Source of the DNA: Halorubrum trapanicum | GTDB taxonomy: Archaea > Halobacteriota > Halobacteria > Halobacteriales > Haloferacaceae | Assembly: GCF_017873555.1 (NCBI RefSeq) | Contig: NZ_JAGGKE010000001.1 | Location: 124,001-188,000 of the forward strand | Length of the DNA stretch: 64,000 nt | Direction: 5' to 3' | Shown here: one piece after another, positions 7,601 to 17,403 of the stretch | Layout: each line of letters opens with the position of its first letter | Numbering within the stretch: the first letter of the stretch is position 1 | Translations under genes and position numbers: made by a program | The notes under the pieces: generated by a model | What the model was told of the DNA's origin: nothing | Databases searched by the model: none | Seen by the model: only the letters and a program-made list of their open reading frames with translations

Positions 7601-8083
7601 ATGGTCGAAATCACTGATTCTCTCGCGTGTCTGTACACGGGCCGAGTGGAGTCTCGGGGCGACGAGTACGTCGTCACCGTTCCCGCCTCTGAGATCGAAC
7701 ACGGTAGCGTCAGCGTCGGCGAGACGTACCGGATCGCCGTCCTGGACCGCGCCGGACCCGAGGAGGGGGAGTCGGCGTCTAACGCAGACGGCGGCGCGTC
7801 CGTTCCCGACGGCGACGGTGCCTCGACCGGAACCCCGTCCGAGGACGGGAAACGCCCCACCTCTCGCGGTGCCGCCGGCGCCGTCCAGCCCGATCCGCCC
7901 GTCTCGGAGGGCGAGGTCCGCGACGTGACGATCGAGACGCTCGGCGACAAAGGCGACGGGATCGCGAAGATCGAACGCGGCTACGTCGTCATCGTCCCCG
8001 ACGCCGAACCCGGCGAGGAGCCGACCGTCGAGATCACGAGCGTCCGCGAGAACGTCTCGTTCGCGAACGTCGTCGAAGAGTAG
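7601..8083 (+). CDS. TRAM-domain RNA-binding protein
   Basis: A 160-residue protein with two small domains and a linker. The N-terminal part (about residues 1-50, SLACLYTGRVESRGDEYVVT) resembles a compact beta domain seen in haloarchaeal TRAM proteins. A low-complexity linker follows (about 51-100). The C-terminal TRAM domain is clear (VTIETLGDKGDGIAKIERGY and SVRENVSFANVV). Stand-alone TRAM proteins in archaea act as RNA chaperones. The gene is divergent from the sugar-acid dehydratase gene, and functional linkage is not implied. Confidence 0.85.
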   Translation: MVEITDSLACLYTGRVESRGDEYVVTVPASEIEHGSVSVGETYRIAVLDRAGPEEGESASNADGGASVPDGDGASTGTPSEDGKRPTSRGAAGAVQPDPPVSEGEVRDVTIETLGDKGDGIAKIERGYVVIVPDAEPGEEPTVEITSVRENVSFANVVEE

Positions 8084-8097
8084 CGGCGCGTTTCTCC

Positions 8098-9210
8098 TCA
8101 CTCGGGCGGGTCGCCCCGCGAGAACAGCGACCGGAGGTTCGACGCCGAGAAGAACGAGGACGGCTCGTCCATGTGGACGCCGATCTCGCCCGACAGCGCC
8201 CGCAGGCCGACTCGCTGGACGGGTTCCGGCAGCGAGTAACACCGTCGAATCGCCTTTCCGAGACGGATCTCCGTGGCCAGCTCCTCGCGCCATCCGGACT
8301 CGTAGTCGGCGAGCGTCGCCGGGTCGCGCGGGTCGATGGCGGCCGCGGCGATGTCCGCGGCGCGCATCCCGTAGAGGATGCCGCCGCCGGTGAACGGCTT
8401 CGTCTGCGCGGCGGCGTCGCCGATCAGGAAGCCGCGGTCGCTCGTCGTCGACGCCGGCGGTCCCACCGGGATCGCGCCCGAGCAGCGGTGGTCCGTGGTC
8501 GCGCCGTACGCGTCGGTGAGCCGGTCGAACCCGGCGGAGACGTCCTCGCTCGGCGGAGCCGCCAGCCCGTACTCGACGCCCGCGTCGCCGCGCGGGATCC
8601 GCCACGCGAAGAACGTCGGCGCGGTGAGGTGGACGTCGACGTAGTCGCCCGCGTCCGACTCCTCGTCGAACGCGAGGACGCCGTGGAGCAGTTCGCCCGG
8701 CTCGGGAAGATCGAGCGACCGCCGGACGCGCGACGTGGGACCGTCGCAGCCGGCGACCATTCGGGTCTCGAACCGCTCTGTGTCGCCGTCCGCGAGGCTG
8801 GCCTCGACCGCGACCCGGTCGTCGCGCTCGTCGACCGAGACGACGGTGTGGCCCTCGCGGAGGTCCGCGCCCGCCGCCTCGGCGAGGTCCGCCAGCGTCC
8901 GGTCGAGTCCGACGCGGTCGATCACGTTCGACACCGGCTCCCGCTTGTAGAACGGGTAGGCGGCGGAGTCCGGCCCGCCGACGTGGAACCGCGCGCCGAA
9001 GACCCGGTTCTGTCGGAGCCGGTCCGGCGCGTCGCCGTCGACGTACTCCCAGATGTCCGTCGAGACGTGCCCGGAGCAGGCCAGCGGCTTCCCGACGGTC
9101 CCCGACTCCAAGAGGAGGACCTCGCGGCCCGCCTCGGCAGCCCGGCGCGCGAACCGCGACCCGGCCGGCCCGGCTCCGACGACGACGAAGTCGTACACGC
9201 CCGGAATCAC
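8098..9210 (-). CDS. Geranylgeranyl reductase family FAD-dependent oxidoreductase
   Basis: A 370-residue flavoprotein. The N-terminal FAD-binding motif is VVVGAGPAGSRFARRAAE and the second FAD motif is FLIGDAAAQTKPFTGGGI, which matches the geranylgeranyl reductase family. A substrate-side motif with a cysteine, LACSGHVS, is also present. Family members saturate isoprenoid chains of archaeal lipids, menaquinones or similar compounds. The exact substrate cannot be assigned, and haloarchaea carry several paralogues. Confidence 0.82.
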   Translation of the reverse strand: MIPGVYDFVVVGAGPAGSRFARRAAEAGREVLLLESGTVGKPLACSGHVSTDIWEYVDGDAPDRLRQNRVFGARFHVGGPDSAAYPFYKREPVSNVIDRVGLDRTLADLAEAAGADLREGHTVVSVDERDDRVAVEASLADGDTERFETRMVAGCDGPTSRVRRSLDLPEPGELLHGVLAFDEESDAGDYVDVHLTAPTFFAWRIPRGDAGVEYGLAAPPSEDVSAGFDRLTDAYGATTDHRCSGAIPVGPPASTTSDRGFLIGDAAAQTKPFTGGGILYGMRAADIAAAAIDPRDPATLADYESGWREELATEIRLGKAIRRCYSLPEPVQRVGLRALSGEIGVHMDEPSSFFSASNLRSLFSRGDPPE

Positions 9211-9256
9211 CGCCCCGAGGCGGCTAAACGGTTCCGGCTCTCGGTCGGCGCCGCGG

Positions 9257-11497
9257 TCACTCGTCGCCGCCGAGCCAGCCGAGCGCGGCGTCGAGGTCGG
9301 TCCGCGGCGGCGAGCAGGTGAACCCCTGACAGACGTAGGCGGTCGGTTCGCCGTCGGTCGCGTCCCGGTCCGCCCAGATCGGCGGGGCCTCTGCCATCCC
9401 GAGTCGGTCGAGCCACTCGTCGAGTCCCGCCGCCGTGGCCGGGCGCGGCGCGACGAGGGCGCCCGGGAGGTACCGTCCGCCGAGCGTCTCGCGCCACTCG
9501 CCGGGCACCTCGTCGGCGGCGATCGTCACCTCGACACCGCCGGTCTCGACCAGGTCGGCCGCCCGGACGAGCGAGGCGTGTTCCAGCGGTCCCCCGCGGA
9601 TCCGGTCGGCGTGGGTCGTCACGACGCGCTCCGCGATCTCCCGGAACTCCCCGTCGGTTCGGAACCCGTCGAGGAGCGCGAGCGTCTCGGCCGCGACGCC
9701 GAGGCTCGACGGCGTCGACCGGTCGGTGAACTCCTGCGGGCGCGCGATGAGGGGGCCGGCGTCCGCGGTCTCGGCGCCCTCGCCGCCATCCGCGCCCCCC
9801 TCGTCGTCCAGATCTCGCGTGAAGTAGATCGTCCCGTCGTCGGCGTCGTAGAACTCGTCGACGAGGTCGTCGGCCAACTCCAGCGCAAACCCGAGCGGCT
9901 CCGGGTCGCCGGTCGCGGCGTAGACGTCGAGCGCGCCGCGCGCAAGGAACGCGTAGTCGTCGAGGTAGCCCGGTCCCCGCACGTCGCCGCCGAGCCAGCG
10001 ACGCGCGAGCGCGCCGGTCTCCGCGTCGGCGTCGTAGAGGCGGTCGCGACAGAAGTCGAGCGCCTCCCGCGCGATTTCGGCGTACGGCTCGCCGAGGGTC
10101 CCCCCGGCCCTCGCGAACGCGGAGACGGCCCGCCCGTTCCACGAGGCCAGCACCTTCTCGTCGCGGGCGGGTCGCGGCCGCGACTCCCGGGCGTCGAACA
10201 GCGCCGCATGCGCCTCGGTCAGCGTCTCCCGAACTTCCTCGGGCGACAGGTCGCGGTCCGCGGCCAGCTCCTCGACCGACGCGGCTATCGTCGGAACGGT
10301 CGTGCCGCGCTCGAAGTTGCCCCCGGGCCGGATCCCGTACCGCTCTTTCGCCAGCGACGCCGCCGGCTCGTCGAGGACGGCGTCGACCTCCTCGGGGGTC
10401 CAGACGTAGAAGGCGCCCTCGACGTCCTCGTCCTCGGCGGATTCACTCTCGTCTTCGCCCCGGCGGCTCGCGGGCCGCCGGCTCCGCGCGTCGAGGGTGC
10501 TGAAGAAGCCGCCGTCGTCGTGGCGCAGTTCGCGGTCGAGGAACGCGAGCGACTCGCTCGCGACGCGGGCGTACGCGGGGTCGCCCGAGAGCCGGTAGCC
10601 GTCGAGGTAGGCCATCGGCAGTTCGGCGTTGTCGTACAGCATCTTCTCGAAGTGGGGCACCGTCCACTCGCGGTCGACCGCGTAGCGGTGGAACCCCCCG
10701 CCGACTTGGTCGTACATCCCGCCGCGGGCCATCCCGTCGAGGGTCCCCGTCGCGGCCGACAGGAGCGCGTCGCGCCCGCGACCGGCGTACGCTCGCATGA
10801 GGAGGTCGATCCGACCGGGCATCGGGAACTTCGCGCCGCCGCTCCCGAAGCCGCCGTACTCCTCGTCGTAGCCGCGCAGCGCGGCCGCGGCGGCCGTGTC
10901 CAGCAGGTCGTCGCCGGGCGGGGAGGGGGCGCCCTCACCGTCCGGACCCGCCGCGTCCGGCGTCGGCACCGACTCCAGTTCGTCGCGCGCGCTCTCGGTC
11001 CACTGGTCGGCCCGCCGCTTCATCTCCTCGCGCTGCTCGGGGTCGCTCCAGGAGTCGGCGATTCGCTCACAGAGGTCGCGGAAGCCGGGCTGGTTCCGCC
11101 GCGGCTCGGGCGGGAAGTAGGTCCCGACGTAGAACGGCTTCCCCTCGGGCGTACACCACGCCGAGAGCGGCCACCCGCCGCCGCCGGTGACGAGCTGGCA
11201 GACGGTCATGAACGTGCTGTCGACGTCGGGGCGCTCCTCGCGGTCGACCTTGACCGGGACGAACGACTCGTTCACCACCTCCGCGACCGACTCGTCCTCG
11301 AAGCTCTCCTCGGCCATGACGTGACACCAGTGACACGAGGAGTAGCCGATGGAGACGAACACGGGCACGTCGTGTTCGCGGGCGCGCTCGAACGCCTCCT
11401 CGCCCCACGGCTGCCAGTTGACGGGGTTGTCGGCGTGCTGCTGGAGATAGGGACTCGCCTCCCCGTCGAGGCGGTTCCGCTCGGTCGGCTGTGACAT
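9257..11497 (-). CDS. DUF255 (YyaL/SSP411-type) thioredoxin-like protein with six-hairpin glycosidase fold
   Basis: A 746-residue protein from the ATG at 11497 ([18 protein letters not shown]). The N-terminal thioredoxin-like domain contains the family signature ending [19 protein letters not shown], with CHWC at the redox position, then [12 protein letters not shown] and [18 protein letters not shown]. The remainder resembles the N-acylglucosamine-2-epimerase/cellobiase-type alpha-barrel. The biochemical role of the family is not established. A longer version to 11614 adds a Pro/Ala-rich segment with no similarity and is unlikely. Confidence 0.88.
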   Translation of the reverse strand: MSQPTERNRLDGEASPYLQQHADNPVNWQPWGEEAFERAREHDVPVFVSIGYSSCHWCHVMAEESFEDESVAEVVNESFVPVKVDREERPDVDSTFMTVCQLVTGGGGWPLSAWCTPEGKPFYVGTYFPPEPRRNQPGFRDLCERIADSWSDPEQREEMKRRADQWTESARDELESVPTPDAAGPDGEGAPSPPGDDLLDTAAAAALRGYDEEYGGFGSGGAKFPMPGRIDLLMRAYAGRGRDALLSAATGTLDGMARGGMYDQVGGGFHRYAVDREWTVPHFEKMLYDNAELPMAYLDGYRLSGDPAYARVASESLAFLDRELRHDDGGFFSTLDARSRRPASRRGEDESESAEDEDVEGAFYVWTPEEVDAVLDEPAASLAKERYGIRPGGNFERGTTVPTIAASVEELAADRDLSPEEVRETLTEAHAALFDARESRPRPARDEKVLASWNGRAVSAFARAGGTLGEPYAEIAREALDFCRDRLYDADAETGALARRWLGGDVRGPGYLDDYAFLARGALDVYAATGDPEPLGFALELADDLVDEFYDADDGTIYFTRDLDDEGGADGGEGAETADAGPLIARPQEFTDRSTPSSLGVAAETLALLDGFRTDGEFREIAERVVTTHADRIRGGPLEHASLVRAADLVETGGVEVTIAADEVPGEWRETLGGRYLPGALVAPRPATAAGLDEWLDRLGMAEAPPIWADRDATDGEPTAYVCQGFTCSPPRTDLDAALGWLGGDE

Positions 11498-11665
11498 ACG
11501 CCCGGTTCGGCCCGGCGGGGCAAAAGGCGTCCGCACCGGGACGGACGCCGCCGGTCCCGCCGCCGCCGGTCCCGCCGCCGCGACCGCGATGGGTATCCAC
11601 GAATAAGCATACATCTGTCTGAACAGAGAGTAAGGTTTACACTACCGTGCGGACACCCGTCGGGC

Positions 11666-12949
11666 ATGACGGAGACCGTACTCCTGGTGGGGGGCGGCGG
11701 CCGCGAACACGCGATCGCCCGCGCGGTGGCGGACGACTGCGCGCTGTACGCCTGTGCGAGCGTCCGGAACCCGGGGATCCGACGACTCGCTGACGGCTTC
11801 GAGGCGATAGACGAGACCGACGCCGCCGCGGTCGCCGACTACGCGCTCGACGCGGGCGCGGACCTGGCGGTCATCGGGCCGGAGTCGGCGCTGGAGGCCG
11901 GGGTCGCGGACGCGCTCGACGACGCCGGCGTCTACGCGTTCGGCCCGCGGGCCGAGGAGGCCCGGCTGGAGACGGACAAGGCGTACCAGCGCCGGTTCAT
12001 GGAGGAGAACGCGATCCCCGGCTGCCCCGACTACGCGGTGTTCGACGACACGGAGGCCGCCTGCGAGCACATCGACGAGTACGACGGGGACCTCGCGGTC
12101 AAGCCCGCCGGACTCACCGGCGGCAAGGGCGTGAAGGTGATCGGCGATCAGGTGACCGCCGAGGAGGCGAAGGCGTACCTCCGCGACTCCGACTACGACC
12201 GCGTCGTCCTCGAAGAGCGGCTCGTCGGCGAGGAGTTCACGATTCAGGCGTTCGTCGCGAACGGCGACGCCCGGACGACGCCCGCGGTCCAGGACCACAA
12301 GCGCGCCTACGAGGGCGACGAGGGACCGAACACCGGCGGGATGGGGTCGTACACGGACACCGGCTTCTCGCTGCCGTTCATGACCGAGGGCGACTACGAC
12401 GCCGCCGTCGACGTGCTGGACGCCGTCGTCGACGCGCTCCCCGACTACAAGGGCGTCCTCTACGGGCAGTTCATGCTCACCGACGAGGGACCGAAGGTGG
12501 TCGAGTTCAACGCGCGCTTCGGCGACCCGGAGGCGATGAACACGCTGCCCGTCCTCGACACGCCGTTCGTCGACGTGCTCGCCGCCGCGCGCGACGGCGA
12601 GTCGCTTCCCGAACTCTCCTTCTCGGGCGAGGCGACCGTCTGTAAATACGCGGTGCCCGACGGCTACCCGACCGACCCCGACGCGGGCGCCGAGATCGCG
12701 GTCGACGAGGAGAGCGCGGGCGACGCGCTCCTCTACTACGCGAGCGTCGACGAGCGCGACGGCCGACTGTACACCACCACCTCGCGGGCGTTCGCGGTCG
12801 TCGGCCGCGGCGACTCCATCGCGGCCGCCGAAACGCAGGCGGAAGACGCGCTGGCGGCCGCGGGCGACCGCGTCCGGATCCGCCACGACATCGGCACGGC
12901 GGCCCTCGTGGAGCGCCGGATCGAGCACATGGACGAGCTGCGGAGCTGA
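11666..12949 (+). CDS. purD: Phosphoribosylamine-glycine ligase (GAR synthetase)
   Basis: A 427-residue enzyme of purine synthesis that joins glycine to phosphoribosylamine with ATP. The N-terminus has LLVGGGGREHAIA. The ATP-grasp core shows VKPAGLTGGKGVKVI, QDHKRAYEGDEGPNTGGMG and VEFNARFGDPEAMNTL. The length is normal. It is single, without other pur genes beside it. A TATA-like AT-rich stretch lies upstream around 11600-11640. Confidence 0.96.
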   Translation: MTETVLLVGGGGREHAIARAVADDCALYACASVRNPGIRRLADGFEAIDETDAAAVADYALDAGADLAVIGPESALEAGVADALDDAGVYAFGPRAEEARLETDKAYQRRFMEENAIPGCPDYAVFDDTEAACEHIDEYDGDLAVKPAGLTGGKGVKVIGDQVTAEEAKAYLRDSDYDRVVLEERLVGEEFTIQAFVANGDARTTPAVQDHKRAYEGDEGPNTGGMGSYTDTGFSLPFMTEGDYDAAVDVLDAVVDALPDYKGVLYGQFMLTDEGPKVVEFNARFGDPEAMNTLPVLDTPFVDVLAAARDGESLPELSFSGEATVCKYAVPDGYPTDPDAGAEIAVDEESAGDALLYYASVDERDGRLYTTTSRAFAVVGRGDSIAAAETQAEDALAAAGDRVRIRHDIGTAALVERRIEHMDELRS

Positions 12950-13043
12950 GGCCGCGGGTCCGCCGGGCCGCGGTCGTCCTCCGAACCGTCGAGACCGGAG
13001 ACCGGGAGCGACCCTTTTATTCTCGCCGTCCGAACGGCGTGAC

Positions 13044-13619
13044 GTGACAGACGACGACGCGGCCGCGACGCGCGACGATTCGGACGCGACGCGCGACGGC
13101 GCCGACCCGGCCCGGAGCGACCGCCTCGACCGGTTCCCGACGCCGGGAGCGCGCAACTCCCTGTGGTCGTGGCCGGACGCGAAGTCGCCGCTCGCGGTCG
13201 TCCGCAACTACGTGGTGATCGTCCTCGCGCGGATCTGTCCGAGCCTCCGGCTGAAGAACTGGCTGCTGCGGCGGATCGGCGTCACGGTCGGGACGGGCGT
13301 CGCGTGGGGGTTGGAGTCGACGCCGGACGTGTTCTGGCCCGAGCGGATCCGCGTCGGCGACGACGCGATAATCGGGTACGACGCCACGCTGCTGTGCCAC
13401 GAGTTTCTCCACGAGGAGTACCGGCTCGGCGACGTGGTCGTCGAGGACGAGGCGATGATCGGCGCTGGCGCGGTCGTGCTCCCCGGCGTCACGGTCGGCG
13501 AGGGGGCGCGCGTCGCCGCGAACTCGCTCGTCGCGGAGGACGTGCCCCCGGGCGCGACCGTCGCCGGCGTTCCCGCGGACGTGGTCTCGCGGACGGACGC
13601 GGCTGCCAGCGACGATTAA
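13044..13619 (+). CDS. Acyltransferase with left-handed beta-helix (hexapeptide repeats)
   Basis: A 191-residue protein with a disordered acidic N-terminus (about 40 residues), an amphipathic segment (VVRNYVVIVLARICPSL) and a hexapeptide-repeat core (IRVGDDAIIGYDATLL, VVVEDEAMIGAGAVVLPG, VTVGEGARVAANSLV). The end VPPGATVAGVPA is the standard terminus of LacA/CysE-type O-acetyltransferases. The substrate is unknown. The start is a GTG at 13044. It overlaps the convergent gene at 13616 by four bases. Confidence 0.82.
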   Translation: MTDDDAAATRDDSDATRDGADPARSDRLDRFPTPGARNSLWSWPDAKSPLAVVRNYVVIVLARICPSLRLKNWLLRRIGVTVGTGVAWGLESTPDVFWPERIRVGDDAIIGYDATLLCHEFLHEEYRLGDVVVEDEAMIGAGAVVLPGVTVGEGARVAANSLVAEDVPPGATVAGVPADVVSRTDAAASDD

Positions 13620-13960
13620 GCGGCGTCTTCGTCGCCGCTCACTTCGTCGTTGCTCTCGTCGTCAGCGTCGGCGTCACCGTTTTCCTCGTCCCTCGCGGCG
13701 GCGGCCGTCGCTTCCGCGTCCGTGATGTGCGCCTCGGTGCTCACGCGCTCCAAGTCGACGCCGACCTCCTCGGCGACGGCGTCGAGGACGGCCCGCTGTT
13801 CGGCCATCTCGTTTTCGAGCCCCTTGACGCGCTCCGAGGTGTCGATCACGGTCGTCTGCGTCTCCTCGACCTCCTCGCGGAGCTCGTTGATCTTCTTGTA
13901 GGTTCGCTCCGCGCGGTCGGCGAGCGTCTGGATCTTCTTGGCGGTGTCCCCGAATCCCAT
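13616..13960 (-). CDS. DUF5798-type coiled-coil protein
   Basis: A 114-residue protein starting MGFGDTAKKIQTLADRAE. Residues about 10-55 are a strong coiled coil (KKINELREEVEETQTTVIDT), followed by a short globular part (AVAEEVGVDLERV) and an acidic disordered tail. It looks like a small protein family restricted to haloarchaea; the DUF number is from memory. Function unknown. The ATG at 13960 is chosen because the upstream frame is Arg/Pro-rich antisense of surE. Confidence 0.75.
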   Translation of the reverse strand: MGFGDTAKKIQTLADRAERTYKKINELREEVEETQTTVIDTSERVKGLENEMAEQRAVLDAVAEEVGVDLERVSTEAHITDAEATAAAARDEENGDADADDESNDEVSGDEDAA

Positions 13961-14086
13961 ACCGGACGGTCGCCCCGGCGATACGTGTGCTTTTCCGTTC
14001 GGCTCGGAGTCTCCGGCTGCTCCGGTCGCGTCGCGCTCCCCCTCCACCGACGGTGGACTTTTGCCCGACTCGCCCGTGTTACGGGT

Positions 14087-14881
14087 ATGAGCGTCGACCG
14101 GATCCTGTTGACCAACGACGACGGCGTCGACGCCGCGGGGCTGCGCGCCCTCTACGACGCCCTCGCGGCCGAGTACGCGGTGACGGTCGTCGCGCCGGCC
14201 GACGACCAGTCCTCGGTCGGTCGCCGCCTCTCCGCCGACGTCGCCGTCGACGACCACGAGTTGGGGTACGTCGTCGACGGCACCCCGGTGGACTGCGTCG
14301 TCGCGGGACTCGACGAGCTCGTCCCCGACGTGGACCTGGTCGTCGCCGGCTGTAACGAGGGCGCGAACCTCGGGGCGTACACGCTCGGCCGGTCGGGGAC
14401 GGTCTCGGCGGCGGTCGAGGCGGCGTTCTTCGGGGTTCCCGGGGTCGCGACCTCGATGTACGTGCCCGGCGGCGACGACTGGTGGAAACGCGAGTTCGAG
14501 ACCGACGACTTCGCGCACGCGGTCCGCACGACGCGGTTCCTCGTCGACGAGGCGGTCGGCGCCGGGGTGTTCAACCGCGCGGACTACCTCAACGTCAACG
14601 CCCCCATCGCGGACGCGGACCGCGCGCCGCTCCGCGTCACGACGCCCTCGACGTGGTACGGGATGCGCGCGGAGCGGAACGGCGACGGCCGCGTCGGCTT
14701 CTCCGACCCGATCTGGGACCGGATGAACGACGGCGACGTGCCGGACCCCGTCGGGACCGACCGCCGGGCCGTCGTCGACGGCGAGGTCTCGGTGTCGCCG
14801 CTGTCGGTCCCGCACGCGGCCGAACCGAACGCGGGACTCGACGAACTTGTCGACGCCTACGAGACGACGGTTCGGTCCTGA
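14087..14881 (+). CDS. surE: 5'/3'-nucleotidase SurE
   Basis: A 264-residue phosphatase. The metal-binding start ILLTNDDGVDAAGL is diagnostic. VVAPADDQSSVGRRLS and CNEGANLGAYTLGRSGTVSAA match the SurE fold, including the second metal site. SurE proteins remove phosphate from nucleoside monophosphates. Start ATG at 14087 (MSVDRILLTND). It is convergent with grpE. Confidence 0.94.
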   Translation: MSVDRILLTNDDGVDAAGLRALYDALAAEYAVTVVAPADDQSSVGRRLSADVAVDDHELGYVVDGTPVDCVVAGLDELVPDVDLVVAGCNEGANLGAYTLGRSGTVSAAVEAAFFGVPGVATSMYVPGGDDWWKREFETDDFAHAVRTTRFLVDEAVGAGVFNRADYLNVNAPIADADRAPLRVTTPSTWYGMRAERNGDGRVGFSDPIWDRMNDGDVPDPVGTDRRAVVDGEVSVSPLSVPHAAEPNAGLDELVDAYETTVRS

Positions 14882-14921
14882 CCCGGACCGGCGGATCGGC
14901 CGTGAAAAACGATTCGCGCTG

Positions 14922-14962
14922 CTCGCCGTCGCTCTACTCGCCGTCGCTCTACTCGCCGTCGC
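14922..14962. repeat. 15-bp tandem repeat across the grpE stop codon
   Basis: The unit CTCGCCGTCGCTCTA occurs at 14922-14936 and 14937-14951, with a third partial copy from 14952. The grpE stop (TAG on the minus strand, 14949-14951) lies at the edge of the unit, so the duplication added an extra in-frame copy of Ser-Asp-Gly-Glu-stop beyond the real end. Confidence 0.8.
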
Positions 14963-15647
14963 CGGTACTCACGGTCACCTTCGCCTCGCTCAGCACGCGG
15001 TCGCCCATCTCGTAGCCCGGCTCGTACACCTCGTGGATCGTTCCCTCCGGTCGGTCGCTGTCGACGCGGAGCATCACCTGATGGCGCGCGGGGTCGACCT
15101 CCTCGCCCGGCTCCGGCTCTATCGAGTCGACGCCCTCGTCGGCGAGCACCTCGTCGAACTTCTCCAGCGTCGACTCGACGCCGGGACGGAGGTCGCTCCC
15201 CTCGTCCTGGTCGAGCGCGCGCAGGAGGTCGTTCCTGACGGGCGCGAGCCGCTCGACCAGCCCCTCTGAGGCGCGCTCGCGGATCTCCTCCTGCTTCCGC
15301 TTCGCGCGTTCCTTGTAGTTGCTGAAGTCCGCCTTCACGCGGGCGAGCTTGCTCGTCAGCTCCTCGACCTCCTCGTCGCGCTCGCGGAGCGCCTCTCGGG
15401 TCTCGGCGAGGTCCGCCTCCAGCGCAGCGACCTCCCGCGCGAGCGCCTCGTCGTGCTCGGCGACGGCCGTGGCGAGCGCCTCCTCGTCCCGGCGGGCGTC
15501 GCGGTCGGTCGGCTCGCCGTCCGCCGACTCGCCGTCCGCCGACCCGCCGCTCCGTTCCTCGGCAGTCGCCTCCGCCGTACCGTTCGTCCTCGCCGCGTCG
15601 CCCTCGTCGTCGGGGGACTCGACATCGACGGCGTCGTCGTCGCTCAT
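14949..15647 (-). CDS. grpE: GrpE nucleotide exchange factor for DnaK
   Basis: A 232-residue GrpE from the ATG at 15647 (MSDDDAVDVES). An acidic N-terminal region of about 75 residues is followed by a long coiled coil (EALREREDEVEELTSKL-like heptads) and the GrpE head (KADFSNYKERAKRKQEE, RNDLLRALDQ, VLADEGVDSIEPEPGE and HQVMLRVDS). It works with DnaK and DnaJ in protein folding; neither gene is in this window. Its stop codon lies inside a tandem repeat. Confidence 0.93.
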   Translation of the reverse strand: MSDDDAVDVESPDDEGDAARTNGTAEATAEERSGGSADGESADGEPTDRDARRDEEALATAVAEHDEALAREVAALEADLAETREALRERDEEVEELTSKLARVKADFSNYKERAKRKQEEIRERASEGLVERLAPVRNDLLRALDQDEGSDLRPGVESTLEKFDEVLADEGVDSIEPEPGEEVDPARHQVMLRVDSDRPEGTIHEVYEPGYEMGDRVLSEAKVTVSTGDGE

Positions 15648-15738
15648 ACCCGATCGAAGTCGGTCGTCGGGCATAAGCGTTCAGAAGCGCGACGCGGCGA
15701 GTCCGACGGGCCACCGGAACCGGACCGGCGGCGAACCG

Positions 15739-17298
15739 CTACTGCCGGGCCGACAGCGCCGTGACGACGCCGTTCGTCCAGCCGAACCCGTACTGCGGGT
15801 CGTACTCGCCCAGATCGGTCGTCTCGCCGACCGAGCGAACGTCGTACTTCTCCGCCATGCGGCCGGTCTCCTCGAAAGAGCTTCTCGCGAGGTCGACCCA
15901 GCGGTTCGCGATCTCGTCGGCCAGGGCGTCGTGGCCGTACCGGCGCAGGCCGGTGACGGCCATCCAGTGGAGGGGCGCCCAGCCGCTCGGCGCGTCCCAC
16001 TGCTCGCCGGTGTCTTCGAGCGTCGTCACCAGCCCGCCGGGCCGGAGGAAGTCCCGTCGGAGCCGGTCGGCGACCGCTGCCGCCCGGTCCTCGGTCGCGG
16101 CCCCGGTGAAAAGCGGCGCGACGGCGGCGAGGGTGAGCCGGTCGCTCCGGCGCTCGTCGACCCACGAGTAGTCGACGTAGAAGCCGGCGTCCGGGTCCCA
16201 AAAGTACCGGTTGATCGCCTCGCGGCGGTCCGCGGCTAGGTCGGCGTACCGCTCGCCGGCGGCCGGCTGCCCGACGCGCGGGAGCCACTCCGCGAGGGCG
16301 GTCTCCACGCCGTAGAGGACGGCGTTGAGATCGACCGGCACCAGATCGGTCGTCCGGATCGTGGTGAGGTCGTCGCCCGCGAGCCACCGGGAGCTGAAGT
16401 CCCACCCGGACTCGCAGGCGGCCCGGACGTCCCGGAACAGGTCGGGCCGGTCGTCGACCGGGACCCGGTCGGCGAGGCGACGGTCCTCGTGATAGGACTC
16501 CGGTCGCGGGCGAGCGCGGTCGTCCCAGTACCGGTTGAGGACCGTCTCGTCCGCGACCCCGACGACGCGGCGGTGCGCCGCGGCTCCGTCGGCGTCGGGA
16601 GCACCGTCGCCGCCGGGGGCACCGTCGCCGCCGCCGACGCGGTCGGCCCCGTCCATCCAGAACTCGTGTTCCGTCCGGAGCGCCTCCACGTGAGGGGCGA
16701 CGGCGTCGAATCCCTCCTCGCGCTCCAACACGCGGAGCATGCGGTAGAACAGCGGGACCTGCGACCGGCTGTCGTAGTACGCTCGGTTCCCGAGCGGGAC
16801 GAACTCGAAGCGGTCCAGGAGCGACGCGACGTTCCCGACCATTCCCCTGATCAGGTCGGTCCGGCCGGCCGCCGCCAGCCCCTCCGCGGTGAAGTAGCTG
16901 TCCCAGTAGTACATCTCGCGGAAGCGGCCGCCGGGGACGACGTGCGGGTTCGGGAGGGCGATGATCGTCGACCCCGTCGAATCGGCGTCCTCGAACGTCC
17001 GGGTCAACGTCTCCCACAGCGACGACACGTGGTCCTCCATCGACCGCGACGGGGCGAGATCCGGCGCGGCGGAGACCGGCTCCGGCAGCCTGAACTGGTC
17101 TTCGACGAACGACTTCAGGTCGAAGTCGGTTCGGTCCCGTCTCGTCAGATACCGCTCGAACAACAGATCCGGAGGGACGCGCGGCTCGGCGTCGACGAAC
17201 CGCTTGTCGTCGTCGAAGAGGTCCCGCCGCTGGACGGTGCGAAAGAGTTCGCCGGAGATCTGGGGAAAATGACTGTAGTCGAAGAGACCGGAACTCAT
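15739..17298 (-). CDS. Alpha,alpha-trehalase, glycoside hydrolase family 37
   Basis: A 519-residue cytoplasmic trehalase. Both family signatures are present: PGGRFREMYYWDSY (about residues 122-135) and QWDAPSGWAP (about 430). The catalytic acid lies in ESGWDFSSRW (about 297) and the base in RMAEKYD near the C-terminus. There is no signal peptide. It splits trehalose into two glucose units. It is divergent from an ABC importer and belongs to a cluster with a sulfatase and a TrmB regulator. I chose the ATG at 17298 over the GTG at 17307. Confidence 0.93.
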   Translation of the reverse strand: MSSGLFDYSHFPQISGELFRTVQRRDLFDDDKRFVDAEPRVPPDLLFERYLTRRDRTDFDLKSFVEDQFRLPEPVSAAPDLAPSRSMEDHVSSLWETLTRTFEDADSTGSTIIALPNPHVVPGGRFREMYYWDSYFTAEGLAAAGRTDLIRGMVGNVASLLDRFEFVPLGNRAYYDSRSQVPLFYRMLRVLEREEGFDAVAPHVEALRTEHEFWMDGADRVGGGDGAPGGDGAPDADGAAAHRRVVGVADETVLNRYWDDRARPRPESYHEDRRLADRVPVDDRPDLFRDVRAACESGWDFSSRWLAGDDLTTIRTTDLVPVDLNAVLYGVETALAEWLPRVGQPAAGERYADLAADRREAINRYFWDPDAGFYVDYSWVDERRSDRLTLAAVAPLFTGAATEDRAAAVADRLRRDFLRPGGLVTTLEDTGEQWDAPSGWAPLHWMAVTGLRRYGHDALADEIANRWVDLARSSFEETGRMAEKYDVRSVGETTDLGEYDPQYGFGWTNGVVTALSARQ

Positions 17299-17325
17299 CT
17301 CCAACACGTAGTGAAAGGATTGCTA

Positions 17326-17335
17326 AGTAATTACT
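17326..17335. promoter_or_regulatory. Palindrome AGTAATTACT, candidate TrmB-type operator
   Basis: A perfect 10-bp palindrome 28-37 bases upstream of the trehalase ATG, at the expected TATA position of a leaderless gene and in the 140-base divergent space with the ABC ATPase gene. TTACT half-sites recur at 22490-22530 between the binding-protein and sulfatase genes. The cluster's own TrmB regulator is the natural candidate to bind. Confidence 0.4.
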
Positions 17336-17403
17336 GAAATAGCCGGGAAGAGAACGAATAGCGCGCACCGGCGGCCGTCCTCTTATCCATGGTCCATGAT
17401 TAA

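Noticed and set aside
9053-11494. Open frame of 813 codons on the plus strand
   Set aside because: It is antisense to the DUF255 thioredoxin-like gene, whose motifs (CHWC and others) are unmistakable. The plus-strand translation has no recognisable features.
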